Shown one piece after another: positions 1-9,372 of a stretch of 43,761 nt of DNA. This stretch comes from an uncultured Cellvibrionales bacterium (GTDB lineage: Bacteria; Pseudomonadota; Gammaproteobacteria; Pseudomonadales; Porticoccaceae). The stretch spans positions 1 to 43,761 of the forward strand of contig CAJXWQ010000015.1 of assembly GCA_913062605.1 (NCBI GenBank), given 5' to 3'. The position numbers and the translations under genes are program-made. How positions within the stretch are numbered: the first letter of the stretch is position 1; the number at the start of each line of letters is the position of its first letter. The notes beneath the pieces are model-generated. The model was not told the DNA's origin and did not search any database. It saw nothing but the letters and a program-made list of their open reading frames with translations.

Positions 1-704
1 CTCAGGGTTATGGACCTAGTGATAGAGGTGGCGTACAGAAGATATTTCTGACAGCTTCCGGTGGGCCATTCAGAACGGCGCCACTGGATACTCTGGATGC
101 AATAACACCTGAGCAGGCTTGTGCTCACCCGAATTGGGATATGGGTCGAAAAATTTCGGTGGACTCTGCCACCATGATGAACAAGGGGCTTGAATTAATC
201 GAGGCTTGTTGGTTGTTTGATCTATCGCCTGATCAGATAGAGGTGGTCATACACTCCCAGAGCGTGATTCACTCCATGGTTGAGTATGTGGACGGCTCTG
301 TACTTGCACAGCTGGGTAATCCTGATATGCGGACACCCATTGCTCATGCAATGGCTTGGCCAGAGAGGATCAGCTCGGGCGTTGCCAGTCTCGATATTAT
401 TGGTACCGCACGACTGGATTTTGAGGCGCCAGATTTGAAGCGTTTTCCCTGTTTAGGGCTAGCCATGGACGCAGCTCGTTTGGGGGGAAGCGCCCCTACA
501 TTACTGAATGCTGCCAATGAAGTGGCGGTGGAAGCCTTTCTTAATGGAGAGATTCCATTCACCCGGATAGCAGACGTTGTGGCGACGGTGTTGGCAGATA
601 CGCCAATCACTGAACCTGACAGCCTTGAGGCTGTCCAAGCGACCGATCAATTGGCCCGTCAGTGTGCTATAGAGGCCATTCAGCGGGCTCAGCAGGAAGT
701 TTAA
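1..704 (+). CDS. dxr: 1-deoxy-D-xylulose 5-phosphate reductoisomerase, 5' truncated
   Basis: This enzyme converts DXP to 2-C-methyl-D-erythritol 4-phosphate with NADPH, the committed step of the MEP isoprenoid pathway, in the cytosol. The window opens inside the gene; the reading frame is open from base 3 and carries the family motif LTASGGPFR, then [17 protein letters not shown], which holds the substrate and metal-binding residues, and the C-terminal helical part with LNAANEVAV. About 233 residues are visible out of roughly 400, so the NADPH-binding N-terminus lies upstream. The stop TAA shares its last base with the ATG of rseP (TAATG), which suggests translational coupling. The later MEP genes ispD, ispF and ispG are also in this window. 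Confidence 0.97.
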   Translation, partial: QGYGPSDRGGVQKIFLTASGGPFRTAPLDTLDAITPEQACAHPNWDMGRKISVDSATMMNKGLELIEACWLFDLSPDQIEVVIHSQSVIHSMVEYVDGSVLAQLGNPDMRTPIAHAMAWPERISSGVASLDIIGTARLDFEAPDLKRFPCLGLAMDAARLGGSAPTLLNAANEVAVEAFLNGEIPFTRIADVVATVLADTPITEPDSLEAVQATDQLARQCAIEAIQRAQQEV

Positions 705-2059
705 TGGAATTATTGCAGACAATTTTTTATACCTTGATCGCTTTGGGTATTCTCGTGACATTTCATGAGTTTGGCCACTTCTGGGTAGCCCGGCGTTGTG
801 GCATCAAAGTGATTCGTTTTTCGGTGGGGTTTGGTACACCGCTGCTTCGTTGGCGAGACAAGCTGGGTACTGAGTTTGTTATCTCGGCGCTGCCATTGGG
901 CGGCTACGTAAAAATGGTCGATGAACGTGAAGGTGATGTTGAAGAAAAAGACTTGCCGTACGCCTTTAATCGAAAGTCGGTTTGGCAGCGTATGGCTGTG
1001 GTGGTGGCGGGTCCTTTGGCTAACTTCCTGCTGGCAATATTTCTTTATTGGATTGTTTATTCTCTGGGGGTGACTGGAGTAGCGCCTGTGATTGGTTCTC
1101 TGGAGCCAGACTCAGTTGCTGAACAGGCGGGGCTCCAGCCTGGTCAGGAAATTGTCGCATTAGATGGAGAACCGACGCTTACGTGGCAGGCACTGAGTGG
1201 CCAACTGATTCGACGTATCGGCGAAACTGGTCCGATTTATTTTAGTGCCAAGATGCCTGGTGACTCAACGCAATATGAGTATCAAGGGCAGCTGCAGGAC
1301 TGGCTAGTGGATGCTGATGAGCCAGAGCCAATCCGTGGTGTTGGACTGGTACCTTATTCTCCAAAAATCCTCCCTATTGCTGATACGGTAGTTGCTGGCG
1401 ATCCTGCAGAGAGTGCAGGCCTGATTGCTGGTGATAGAGTGTTGTCAGCGGACAATATCCCCATGAATGATTGGTCCACTTGGGTTAGCTATGTTCGTGC
1501 TAGGCCTAGTCAGACCATTGAGATTGAAGTTTTGCGAGGGGAGGGGGCGTTTTCTACGGCGATTGTTCCCAAACGAACGGTAACAGAAGGTGGTGTAGCG
1601 ATTGGTCAGGTGGGTATGAGTGTGAAAATCCCAGAATGGCCCGAGGATATGATTCGCAAGATGGAGTATGGGCCTCTTGAGGCGGCCACCCAAGCGTTTA
1701 AGCAGACTTGGGATACCACTGTGTTGATTCTGGACTCGGTTAAAAAGATGATGGTTGGACTCATTTCCGCAAAACACTTGAGTGGACCCATTACCATTGC
1801 TAAAGTGGCGGGCGCCGCCGCTCAGTATGGTCTGACGTCCTATCTGGGTTTTCTGGCCTTTCTGAGTGTCAGTCTGGGAGTGTTAAATTTGCTGCCTATC
1901 CCTGTACTGGATGGCGGCCATTTGATGTATTACATCATTGAGATAGTGAAAGGTGCGCCTGTGTCCGAAAAAATCCAAATGATTGGATTCCGGATGGGGA
2001 TGTTTTTGGTCCTTGGGTTGATGTTGTTAGCTTTATACAATGATTTGATGCGGCTGTAG
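704..2059 (+). CDS. rseP: RseP site-2 intramembrane zinc metalloprotease
   Basis: RseP cuts the anti-sigma factor RseA within the inner membrane after DegS has trimmed it, releasing sigma-E, and also clears remnant signal peptides. The protein is 451 residues, as in E. coli (450). The zinc motif HEFGH sits at residues 21-25 in the first membrane segment. Two PDZ-like regions follow, and the second metal-ligand motif NLLPIPVLDGGHL lies near the C-terminus with flanking membrane helices. The frame is open further upstream to 662, but the ATG at 704, overlapping the dxr stop by one base, gives the conserved N-terminus [14 protein letters not shown]. It lies just before bamA, whose assembly defects are what sigma-E responds to. 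Confidence 0.97.
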   Translation: MELLQTIFYTLIALGILVTFHEFGHFWVARRCGIKVIRFSVGFGTPLLRWRDKLGTEFVISALPLGGYVKMVDEREGDVEEKDLPYAFNRKSVWQRMAVVVAGPLANFLLAIFLYWIVYSLGVTGVAPVIGSLEPDSVAEQAGLQPGQEIVALDGEPTLTWQALSGQLIRRIGETGPIYFSAKMPGDSTQYEYQGQLQDWLVDADEPEPIRGVGLVPYSPKILPIADTVVAGDPAESAGLIAGDRVLSADNIPMNDWSTWVSYVRARPSQTIEIEVLRGEGAFSTAIVPKRTVTEGGVAIGQVGMSVKIPEWPEDMIRKMEYGPLEAATQAFKQTWDTTVLILDSVKKMMVGLISAKHLSGPITIAKVAGAAAQYGLTSYLGFLAFLSVSLGVLNLLPIPVLDGGHLMYYIIEIVKGAPVSEKIQMIGFRMGMFLVLGLMLLALYNDLMRL

Positions 2060-2099
2060 CCAAGATAATAAACAATAACTAAGAGAAAACCGGTCTCCA

Positions 2100-4433
2100 A
2101 TGAAACACTTTTATCTGTTGTTGAGCCTGATATTACTTTCTACCGTTGTTCGAGCGGAAGTGTTTCAGGTTGAAGATATCAGGATCGACGGCCTGCAACG
2201 GGTGTCATCTGGTACGGTGTTTGCCTCGATGCCGCTGAGTGTCGGCGACCTGATTGATGATGATACTGTACGCCGTACGACGCGAGCGCTATTTCGCACC
2301 GGTTATTTTGATGATATTCGTATATCCCGTGATGGCGGTGTGCTTATTGTTGCGGTAAAGGAGCGGCCAGCAATCGCGGAAATTGCTATTCAAGGTAATA
2401 AGGCATTGCCAACAGAAGAGTTACTGAAGTCACTTCGTGATAATGGCTTGGCCGAAGGGCAAATTTTTCGTCAGGCTATTTTGGATGGTATTGCACAGGA
2501 ATTGGAACGACAGTATGTGGGGCAGGGCCGCTATGGTGCGTCAATTGAGTCTGAAGTAGAGGAGCTCCCCCGCAACCGGGTGACGGTCAATATCTATGTC
2601 AATGAGGGCGATGTTGCTGCGATCAAGCACATCAATATCGTCGGTGTCCGTGACTTTGACGAAGAGGCACTGATCGCACAGCTCGAGTTAAAGACCACGG
2701 GGTTATTGTCTCCCTTTATGAATGACGATAAATATTCCCGTGAAAAGCTATCTGGTGACCTGGAGCGCTTGGAATCATGGTATATGGATAGGGGCTACCT
2801 CAAATTTTCGATTGATTCGACTCAGGTAGCTATAAGCCCTGATCGTGAGGACGTGTTTGTTACCATTAATATCACAGAAGGTGACGTATACACTGTTGAT
2901 CAGGTTGAATTGGCAGGTGATCTTGTTGTCTCTGAAGATGAAATCAGAAGCCTTCTTGTCTTGAAAGAGGGACAAACATTCTCACAAGTACTGATGGTGA
3001 ATACCACAGAGTTGATCTCTCAGCGGTTGGGGAATGATGGCTATACCTTTGCTGAAGTAAAAGGTATGCCCGAAGTGAACGAAGAGAATAAGACTGCCAA
3101 GGTGACGTTATTTATCGATCCGGGTAGACGCGCTTACGTACGGCGTATTGAATTTCGTGGTAATACCAAGACGATGGACCAAGTCTTGCGTCGTGAGATG
3201 CGGCAGATGGAGGGTGCGTCTGCATCAACGTCAAAAATGGAGCTCTCAAAAGTTCGTTTGGAGCGCACCGGTTACTTTAAAGAGGTTGAAGCTCAAACTC
3301 AGCAGGTACCCGGAACCAATGATCAGGTTGATGTTTTCTACACTGTGGAAGAGCAGCCCTCTGGCAGTATTGGCGCTAGCGTAGGTTTCGCCCAGACCTA
3401 TGGCCTTGTCCTTGGCGCCAATCTATCGGAAAACAACTTTCTCGGTACTGGTAAATCAGTAGGGGTCGGACTCAACCAAAGTGAGTTCCGTACGGACCTC
3501 TCATTTAGCTATAGTGATCCTTACTTTACCCGTGATGGTATCAACGCTGGCTTTGGAGTGTTTGCCCGTAGTGTTGACTTTGATGAAGGAAACCTCTCAA
3601 ATTTCACGACCGATAGCTATGGCGGAAGGGTTAATTTTTCATACCCTCTATCTGAAGTAGAGAGTATTGGTTTTGGGCTTGGTTATGAAAATCTCACCAT
3701 TCATATAGGGTCTTTTGTTGCAGAGGAAATTGTAAAATTTATTGATGACAACGGGGACAGCTTTAATATTTTCAGTGGCAATCTGCGGTGGGGAAAGTCT
3801 TCTCTTAACCGCGGTCGTTTAGCGACACGAGGTGTGTCACAGCAAGCCAGTGTGGAAGTGTCAGCACCCGGCAGCGACTTGGAATACTACAAACTCACCT
3901 ATGGTGCTCAGTATTATCGTCCGCTTATGAAGAGTATGACCGTACATCTACGATCAGATTTTGGTTATGGTGACAGTTATGGCGATACCACCGAGATGCC
4001 ATTTTTCAAGAATTTCTATTCAGGTGGTTTTGGCTCAGTTCGCGGTTTCAAAAAGAACACCTTGGGACCCCGGTCTCTCCGGCCTGATCCTTTCAATGTT
4101 GTAGATGATGATGATGCGGATCCCTTTGGTGGCAATGTCTTGGTGGAAGCTAGTGCTGAAATACTTTTCCCTCTGCCCTTTATCAAGGATCAGCGCAGTA
4201 TACAGTCCGCAGTGTTTTTGGATGCGGGTAACGTCTTTGCTACGGATTGTGGTAGCAAGGATGAAGACTTTTGTTCAGAGCCAGATGTGGGTGAATTGCG
4301 CTATTCTGTGGGCTTCGGTGCAACCTGGATCAGTAGTTTTGGTCCACTGACATTCAGTTTGGCAAAACCACTGAATGCTGGCGATGAAGATGAAGAAGAG
4401 GTGTTCCAGTTTTCGATGGGCCAAACTTTTTAA
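2100..4433 (+). CDS. bamA: BamA outer-membrane protein assembly factor
   Basis: BamA is the central beta-barrel insertase of the BAM complex in the outer membrane. The 777-residue protein begins with a typical signal peptide (about 20 residues, ending VRA). POTRA repeats fill residues 21 to about 420, and an Omp85 barrel makes up the rest. The conserved loop-6 motif VRGF is present in GSVRGFKKNTLGPR, and the protein ends in FQFSMGQTF with the terminal phenylalanine expected of an outer-membrane barrel. An acidic DDDDAD stretch follows VRGF. A cysteine pair (CGSKDEDFC) lies in the next surface loop, whereas in E. coli the pair is in loop 6 itself. Forty bases separate it from rseP and 44 from skp, consistent with one operon. 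Confidence 0.97.
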   Translation: MKHFYLLLSLILLSTVVRAEVFQVEDIRIDGLQRVSSGTVFASMPLSVGDLIDDDTVRRTTRALFRTGYFDDIRISRDGGVLIVAVKERPAIAEIAIQGNKALPTEELLKSLRDNGLAEGQIFRQAILDGIAQELERQYVGQGRYGASIESEVEELPRNRVTVNIYVNEGDVAAIKHINIVGVRDFDEEALIAQLELKTTGLLSPFMNDDKYSREKLSGDLERLESWYMDRGYLKFSIDSTQVAISPDREDVFVTINITEGDVYTVDQVELAGDLVVSEDEIRSLLVLKEGQTFSQVLMVNTTELISQRLGNDGYTFAEVKGMPEVNEENKTAKVTLFIDPGRRAYVRRIEFRGNTKTMDQVLRREMRQMEGASASTSKMELSKVRLERTGYFKEVEAQTQQVPGTNDQVDVFYTVEEQPSGSIGASVGFAQTYGLVLGANLSENNFLGTGKSVGVGLNQSEFRTDLSFSYSDPYFTRDGINAGFGVFARSVDFDEGNLSNFTTDSYGGRVNFSYPLSEVESIGFGLGYENLTIHIGSFVAEEIVKFIDDNGDSFNIFSGNLRWGKSSLNRGRLATRGVSQQASVEVSAPGSDLEYYKLTYGAQYYRPLMKSMTVHLRSDFGYGDSYGDTTEMPFFKNFYSGGFGSVRGFKKNTLGPRSLRPDPFNVVDDDDADPFGGNVLVEASAEILFPLPFIKDQRSIQSAVFLDAGNVFATDCGSKDEDFCSEPDVGELRYSVGFGATWISSFGPLTFSLAKPLNAGDEDEEEVFQFSMGQTF

Positions 4434-4477
4434 AATAGTTAATCTAAAACAGTTAATTTAATCAATGGAGAGTTAGT

Positions 4478-4993
4478 GTGCGTATAGCAAAGACATTATT
4501 GTTTACCCTGGTAACCATGTTTGCCATCACAGCAGTTGCTGCTGAGGGGAAAATTGCTGTGGTGGATTTCGGTAAGGCTATTTTTGATACCGACGTTGCC
4601 AAGGCGAGATTAAATCAGATGCAGTCGGCATCTGACTATGCATCGTTGCAAGCTAAGTACGAAAGCACTGTGGCGGATATGCAGGCGTTGAAAAAGGACG
4701 TAGATACGAACGGTATGACTTGGTCAGATGAGAAGAAGGGTGAAGTACAAAAAAAGATGGAATTTCTCCGTGCAGATCTTGAGCTGACTACTAGAAAAGT
4801 TAAGGCAGACCAAAAGGCTCTGCAAAGTAGTGTCGTGCAGGAATTGCGACCCAAAGCGGGTGAAGCATTACAGGAGCTGATTAAAGAAGAAGGCGTCGTA
4901 CTACTGATAAATGCCGATGCTGTGGTTACCGTTGCTCCTGAGCTTGATCTGACCGCAAAGTTGACTGATCGTTTGAACAATAAAACCAAGTAA
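4478..4993 (+). CDS. skp: Skp/OmpH periplasmic chaperone
   Basis: Skp is a trimeric periplasmic holdase that carries unfolded outer-membrane proteins to BAM. The 171-residue product has a signal peptide ending near AVAA, then an OmpH domain: a beta core (GKIAVVDFGKAIF) with a long charged helical hairpin between residues 45 and 125, and a return to the core (VVLLINADAVVTVAPELDLT). The start is GTG, with GGAG about eight bases upstream (4467-4470). Position between bamA and lpxD is the conserved gammaproteobacterial order. It is slightly longer than E. coli Skp (161). Confidence 0.93.
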   Translation: MRIAKTLLFTLVTMFAITAVAAEGKIAVVDFGKAIFDTDVAKARLNQMQSASDYASLQAKYESTVADMQALKKDVDTNGMTWSDEKKGEVQKKMEFLRADLELTTRKVKADQKALQSSVVQELRPKAGEALQELIKEEGVVLLINADAVVTVAPELDLTAKLTDRLNNKTK

Positions 4994-5029
4994 TTGTTTC
5001 CGACTAACTCCTTTAGGGCCGGTTGATAG

Positions 5030-6046
5030 ATGAGTCATAGTTGTTCACTGAGTGATATAGCCTCCCACATAGGCGCTGAATTGCAAGGTGATGCCGATTG
5101 TCAAATCTCCGGCCTTAACACACTGAGTGAGGCGAGCCCCAGCGAATTAACATTTTTGTCTAACCAGACTTACCGTCGATACTTAGCTGAGACAGTTGCT
5201 GGCGCCGTGATACTAGATGTAGATTCTGCTGCTGAATACTCTGGTAACCGGTTAGTGATGGAAAATCCCTACCTTGGTTATGCATTAGCTTCTGCTATGT
5301 TTGACAGCAGCCCTGTTCCTCCATTGGGCATTCATCCCAGTGCTGTAGTGGCAGCGTCTATAAAAATAGATGATGGCGCGTCTATAGGACCCAATGCTGT
5401 TCTGGGTGAGGACGTTGTGATCGGTGCTAATAGTCAAATTGGTGCTGGTGTGACCATTGGTGATGGTTCAGTGATTGGTGATAACTGTCGAATTTCAGCC
5501 AATGTCAGTATTTACCATGGTGTCACTATTGGTGATCAGGTAACAATTCACAGTGGTGCTGTAATTGGTGCTGATGGCTTTGGTTTTGCTCACTCTCAGG
5601 GTCGATGGGTGAAAATTTATCAATTGGGTGGCGTTGTGATTGGTGATCGGGTTGAAATAGGCGCCTGTACTACCATTGATCGTGGTGCCCTGGAAGATAC
5701 CATTATTGAGGATGGCGTGATCCTCGATAACCATGTTCAGATTGCTCACAATGTTCGAATTGGTGAAAATACAGCTATGGCCGGTTGTTCTGGTGTATCT
5801 GGTAGTACTGTCGTAGGAAAAAATTGTATTTTTGCTGGCCAATCTGGTGTTGTGGGCCACATTACTATTTGTGATGGTGTTCACCTCACGGGTGGTACCA
5901 TTGTGACTAAATCGTTGACTGAGCCAGGCTCTTATTCCTCAGGGACGGCATTTAGCAAGTCGGATGACTGGCGAAAAAATGCTGTTCGCTTTAATCAGTT
6001 AGATGACTTGGCCCGTAGAGTCAGGCAACTTGAAAAAAAACTATAA
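5030..6046 (+). CDS. lpxD: UDP-3-O-(3-hydroxyacyl)glucosamine N-acyltransferase
   Basis: LpxD performs the third step of lipid A synthesis, transferring a 3-hydroxyacyl chain from acyl-ACP to the 2-amino group of UDP-3-O-acylglucosamine. The 338-residue protein has the uridine-binding N-terminal domain (about 1-100), a left-handed beta helix built from hexapeptide repeats such as IGDGSV and IGDNCR (100-310), and a C-terminal helix ending RRVRQLEKKL. The catalytic histidine lies in VQIAHNVRIGENTAMAGC. The repeats make the DNA itself locally repetitive (many ATTGGTGAT-like units between about 5400 and 5650). It sits between skp and fabZ, as in E. coli. Confidence 0.97.
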   Translation: MSHSCSLSDIASHIGAELQGDADCQISGLNTLSEASPSELTFLSNQTYRRYLAETVAGAVILDVDSAAEYSGNRLVMENPYLGYALASAMFDSSPVPPLGIHPSAVVAASIKIDDGASIGPNAVLGEDVVIGANSQIGAGVTIGDGSVIGDNCRISANVSIYHGVTIGDQVTIHSGAVIGADGFGFAHSQGRWVKIYQLGGVVIGDRVEIGACTTIDRGALEDTIIEDGVILDNHVQIAHNVRIGENTAMAGCSGVSGSTVVGKNCIFAGQSGVVGHITICDGVHLTGGTIVTKSLTEPGSYSSGTAFSKSDDWRKNAVRFNQLDDLARRVRQLEKKL

Positions 6047-6089
6047 CTGCTAGCATTTTTTAAACTTTGCTACACCTTGGGACAATCTG

Positions 6090-6524
6090 ATGGATATTAG
6101 TGAGATAAAAAAACGGTTACCCCAACGTTACCCTTTTTTACTTGTGGACCGTGTGCTTGAGGTGGAACTGGGTGATCGCATCCTTGCCTATAAAAATATC
6201 ACCTGCAATGAAGAGGTTTTTAATGGGCATTTCCCCAATGCCCCTATTTTCCCCGGTGTCATGATTATCGAAGCCATGGCACAAGCAGCTGGTATTCTCG
6301 GATTTCTTACTGCTGACAAAGAGGTGGATGATAATGTTCTTTATCTGTTTGCCGGCGTAGATGGTGTTCGTTTTAAACGCCAGGTTGTTCCCGGTGACAG
6401 GCTTACATTGGAAGCAAGAATTGATTCTGTGAAACGTACTATCTGGCGTTTTAAGTGTCGAGCTTCTGTGGATGGTGAGCTGGCATGTGAAGCCACCATT
6501 CTTTGTGCGCTTAAGGCAGACTGA
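6090..6524 (+). CDS. fabZ: 3-hydroxyacyl-ACP dehydratase FabZ
   Basis: FabZ removes water from 3-hydroxyacyl-ACP in the elongation cycle of type II fatty acid synthesis. It competes with LpxA and LpxD for the same hydroxyacyl-ACP pool, which explains the conserved clustering. The 144-residue hot-dog-fold protein contains the active-site region [21 protein letters not shown] with the catalytic histidine and glutamate. The N-terminus [21 protein letters not shown] is typical, so the ATG at 6090 is well supported. The stop is only five bases before the ATG of lpxA. Confidence 0.97.
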   Translation: MDISEIKKRLPQRYPFLLVDRVLEVELGDRILAYKNITCNEEVFNGHFPNAPIFPGVMIIEAMAQAAGILGFLTADKEVDDNVLYLFAGVDGVRFKRQVVPGDRLTLEARIDSVKRTIWRFKCRASVDGELACEATILCALKAD

Positions 6525-6529
6525 TTACG

Positions 6530-7306
6530 ATGTCTCTAATTGACCCACGAGCAATTATTGATCCCTCGGCAGTCTTGGCGGAGGGTGTAGAGATTGGCCC
6601 CTGGACAATGATTGGGCCCAACGTGACGATTGGTGAAGGCACTGTTATCAATTCCCATGTGGTGGTCAAAGGGCCGACTACTATTGGTAAAAATAACCGG
6701 ATTTTTCAGTTTTCTACCGTTGGTGAGGATACGCCTGACCTTAAATACAACGGTGAGCCAACCCGCCTGGAAATTGGTGATAACAACATTATCCGTGAAG
6801 GCGTCACAATTCATCGCGGTACTGTTCAAGATCGTGGACTCACCTCAATTGGCAATGACAACCTCATGATGGCCTATGTGCACATTGGTCATGATTGTAC
6901 GGTGGGTAACAATTGCATTTTGGTCAACAATGCTTCACTTGCAGGTCATGTGAGCTTGGGTGATTGGTCAATCTTGTCCGGTTATGTCTTGGTTCATCAA
7001 TTTGTTTCAATTGGTGCTCATACTATGATTGGTCCTGCTGCTTTTCTGCCTCAGGATGTTCCTGCCTATGTCATGGCTTTTGGTTCACCAGCCGAACCCC
7101 GTACGATTAATTCTGAAGGCCTGAAGCGGCGAGGTTTTGATAAAAAGGCCATTGCTGCAATAAAGCTGGGGTATAAAATTTTGTATCGTCAGGGCCTCTC
7201 ACTTGATGAAGCTTTGCTCAAGCTGGATGAGCTGGCATCAGAACATCCTGATGTACTTCCTCTAGTCGATTCAGTTCGGGCTTCTTCCCGCGGCATCATT
7301 CGCTGA
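6530..7306 (+). CDS. lpxA: UDP-N-acetylglucosamine acyltransferase
   Basis: LpxA starts lipid A synthesis by adding a 3-hydroxyacyl chain to the 3-OH of UDP-GlcNAc. The 258-residue protein is a hexapeptide-repeat left-handed beta helix (residues 1-185) with a C-terminal helical domain. The catalytic histidine is in MMAYVHIGHDCTVGN. The motif IHRGTVQDRG and the block GSPAEPRTINSEGLKRRGF are family hallmarks. Three bases separate its stop from lpxB. Chain-length specificity cannot be read with confidence by eye. Confidence 0.97.
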   Translation: MSLIDPRAIIDPSAVLAEGVEIGPWTMIGPNVTIGEGTVINSHVVVKGPTTIGKNNRIFQFSTVGEDTPDLKYNGEPTRLEIGDNNIIREGVTIHRGTVQDRGLTSIGNDNLMMAYVHIGHDCTVGNNCILVNNASLAGHVSLGDWSILSGYVLVHQFVSIGAHTMIGPAAFLPQDVPAYVMAFGSPAEPRTINSEGLKRRGFDKKAIAAIKLGYKILYRQGLSLDEALLKLDELASEHPDVLPLVDSVRASSRGIIR

Positions 7307-7309
7307 TTT

Positions 7310-8455
7310 ATGTCTCAACCGCTTAGAATAGGTTTGGTTGCCGGTGAAGCCTCCGGTGATCAGCTCGGTGCTGGGCTGATCCATGCATTGAAGTTACGTT
7401 ATCCAAGTGCCGTCTTTGTGGGGATTGGTGGCAGTAAAATGCTGTCAGAAGGCTTTGAGTCACTATTCCCCATTGATCGTCTCTCTGTGATGGGGTTTGT
7501 TGAGCCTCTAAAACGTCTGCCAGAACTCTTACGGATTCGAAAGACGCTGTTCAATTACTTCAGTGATAATAAGTTTGATCTGGTGGTCGGTATCGATTCT
7601 CCAGATTTTAATCTGGGTTTGGAGCTAAAACTTCGTAAAAAAGGGATCAAAACAGCTCATTATGTGAGTCCATCAGTCTGGGCATGGCGCCAAGGGCGAA
7701 TTAAGAAAATTGCTCGGGCAGTGGATTTAATGCTGACCTTACTTCCCTTCGAAGAAGCGTTCTATCAACAGCATGGTGTTCCAGTCGCCTGTGTAGGGCA
7801 TCCACTGGCAGAAACTATATCGATGCAAACCGATACGTTAGCAGCCCGGCAACAGTTGAGCCTCCCCACTGATAGTTTGGTCTTAACCGTCATGCCGGGC
7901 AGTCGTGCCTCAGAAGTTGAAACGTTGGGCCGGTTGTTTCTGGACACAAGTCAACATTGTCAGGCCCATCTATCGGGGTTGCAGTTGGTGATACCTACCG
8001 CTAGCCCGGAGCGTCGAGAGCAGCTGGAGGCTATCCTGCTAGGTTATCCAGACCTCCCCGTTACTCTCTTGGATGGGCAGTCTCTCACTGCGATGGCTGC
8101 CGCTAATGTGGTGTTACTGTCATCGGGTACTTCAGCGCTCGAGGCGATGCTGTTGAAGAAACCTATGGTGGTGAGCTACCGGATGGGAAAATATACCTTT
8201 GCTCTTGTGTCAAGAATGGCCAAGGTTTCCTTTGTTGCACTACCTAACCTGCTCGCTGGTGAGGCACTGGTGCCGGAACTGTTACAAGATGCCGCTACAG
8301 TAGAGAACCTCAGTGAAGCGGTACTAACGTTATTTTTAAACCCAGAGCGGGTGACAGCGTTAGAGCAGCGCTTTACCACGCTTCATGAATCCCTCCGCCA
8401 CGGTGGGAGTGAGGCTGCTGCAGACGCATTGGCTCAGTTGATCGAGGCCGGGTGA
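7310..8455 (+). CDS. lpxB: Lipid-A-disaccharide synthase
   Basis: LpxB is a GT19 glycosyltransferase that joins UDP-2,3-diacylglucosamine and lipid X into the lipid A disaccharide at the inner membrane. The 381-residue sequence starts with the typical [18 protein letters not shown]. It has the conserved [17 protein letters not shown] block and the donor-site motif [20 protein letters not shown]. The start ATG lies three bases after lpxA. The TGA stop overlaps the rnhB ATG by one base (TGATG), indicating tight coupling. Confidence 0.97.
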   Translation: MSQPLRIGLVAGEASGDQLGAGLIHALKLRYPSAVFVGIGGSKMLSEGFESLFPIDRLSVMGFVEPLKRLPELLRIRKTLFNYFSDNKFDLVVGIDSPDFNLGLELKLRKKGIKTAHYVSPSVWAWRQGRIKKIARAVDLMLTLLPFEEAFYQQHGVPVACVGHPLAETISMQTDTLAARQQLSLPTDSLVLTVMPGSRASEVETLGRLFLDTSQHCQAHLSGLQLVIPTASPERREQLEAILLGYPDLPVTLLDGQSLTAMAAANVVLLSSGTSALEAMLLKKPMVVSYRMGKYTFALVSRMAKVSFVALPNLLAGEALVPELLQDAATVENLSEAVLTLFLNPERVTALEQRFTTLHESLRHGGSEAAADALAQLIEAG

Positions 8456-9069
8456 TGGCAGAAAATTTTGCGTTAAATTATCAAGGTGATTTACTGGCCG
8501 GTGTGGATGAAGTAGGGCGCGGCCCTCTTGCCGGTGATGTGGTGACAGCAGCGGTTATTCTAGATCCGGAAAAGCCTATTGCTGGATTAGCTGATTCAAA
8601 AAAGTTGACGGAACGACGCCGTCAACAACTTGCGATAGAAATTAGTGAAAAAGCCCTTTTCTGGCATATAGCTCGAGCCTCCATTGCTGAAATTGATCAA
8701 TACAATATCCTCCAGGCCACGATGATGGCTATGGTGCGAGCAGTTGATGGGCTGGAACTTAGACCTGAGTATGTGGCCGTAGATGGCAATCGTATGCCAG
8801 AATGGAATTATTCTGGTGAGACAATCGTCAAAGGTGATGACAAAGTGCCTGCGATTAGTGCTGCATCGATTATTGCTAAGGTGTGCCGAGATAATGAAAT
8901 GTGCATGTTTGATCAGCAATATCCCGGTTACGGATTCGCGGCACATAAGGGCTATGGTACCAAACAGCATATACAGGCAATTAAACAACTTGGGCCAAGT
9001 CCCATCCACCGCCATTCCTTTGAGCCAGTGAGAAGTATGTTAGCTACCAAAACGCTGACAATGACATGA
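8455..9069 (+). CDS. rnhB: Ribonuclease HII
   Basis: RNase HII nicks RNA-DNA hybrids, notably at single ribonucleotides left in DNA. The 204-residue protein shows the acidic active site: [10 protein letters not shown] near residue 19, [10 protein letters not shown], the block [12 protein letters not shown], and [14 protein letters not shown]. The ATG at 8455 overlaps the lpxB stop; a GTG three bases upstream would add one residue. It is the last gene before a roughly 300-base gap leading to dnaE, in the conserved lpxB-rnhB-dnaE order. Confidence 0.95.
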   Translation: MAENFALNYQGDLLAGVDEVGRGPLAGDVVTAAVILDPEKPIAGLADSKKLTERRRQQLAIEISEKALFWHIARASIAEIDQYNILQATMMAMVRAVDGLELRPEYVAVDGNRMPEWNYSGETIVKGDDKVPAISAASIIAKVCRDNEMCMFDQQYPGYGFAAHKGYGTKQHIQAIKQLGPSPIHRHSFEPVRSMLATKTLTMT

Positions 9070-9372
9070 GTGAAATTGACACTGTGCATCCCCTCAATGA
9101 CGTCCTTTCCGAAATGCCTAAAATTTAATAAATACCGCCTGAACCATTTCATTTTCCTGATTTTCTGGAACGACCAGAAACCATGCAGTAGGATAGTAGG
9201 CGCTGTGCTACCTAAGGAAAAGCCTGTCAGGTGTTCGGCGATACCGGCAAAACTACGGATAAAACTGATATTTTATGCCTAGTTAAGCAGTCAGCTGGTA
9301 GATCACCAAATCTATTTGAAGATAAGTTCATTTAACGATAAGCCACTGGAATAAAGGAACAATACCTTGCTC
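9070..9372 (+). other. Gene-poor gap between rnhB and dnaE
   Basis: I see no convincing gene here. An ATG at 9066 that overlaps the rnhB stop (ATGA) opens a 20-codon frame, [20 protein letters not shown], ending at 9128. A GTG frame (9070-9282) would give 70 residues with no recognisable family. A small inverted repeat, TTTCTGG (9162-9168) and CCAGAAA (9174-9180) with loop AACGA, could form a 7-bp hairpin but lacks a T-run. AAAGGA at 9353-9358 is the likely ribosome-binding site of dnaE. A dnaE promoter is expected in this gap, but no clear -35/-10 pair stands out. Confidence 0.5.

Noticed and set aside
5390-5680. Repeated GGTGAT/ATTGGT units suggesting a DNA repeat array
   Set aside because: They encode the hexapeptide repeats of LpxD; the spacing is irregular and coding, so this is not a CRISPR or satellite.
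5495-5884. Long minus-strand open frame inside lpxD
   Set aside because: It is an antisense shadow produced by the hexapeptide-repeat coding sequence; the peptide is Asn/Thr-rich low complexity.
9066-9128. 20-codon ATG frame overlapping the rnhB stop
   Set aside because: The ATGA overlap is suggestive of coupling, but the peptide is very short, lacks a clear ribosome-binding site and matches nothing I know.
9070-9282. 70-codon GTG-started frame after rnhB
   Set aside because: No recognisable family, no ribosome-binding site, and it lies in a region better explained as the dnaE upstream gap.
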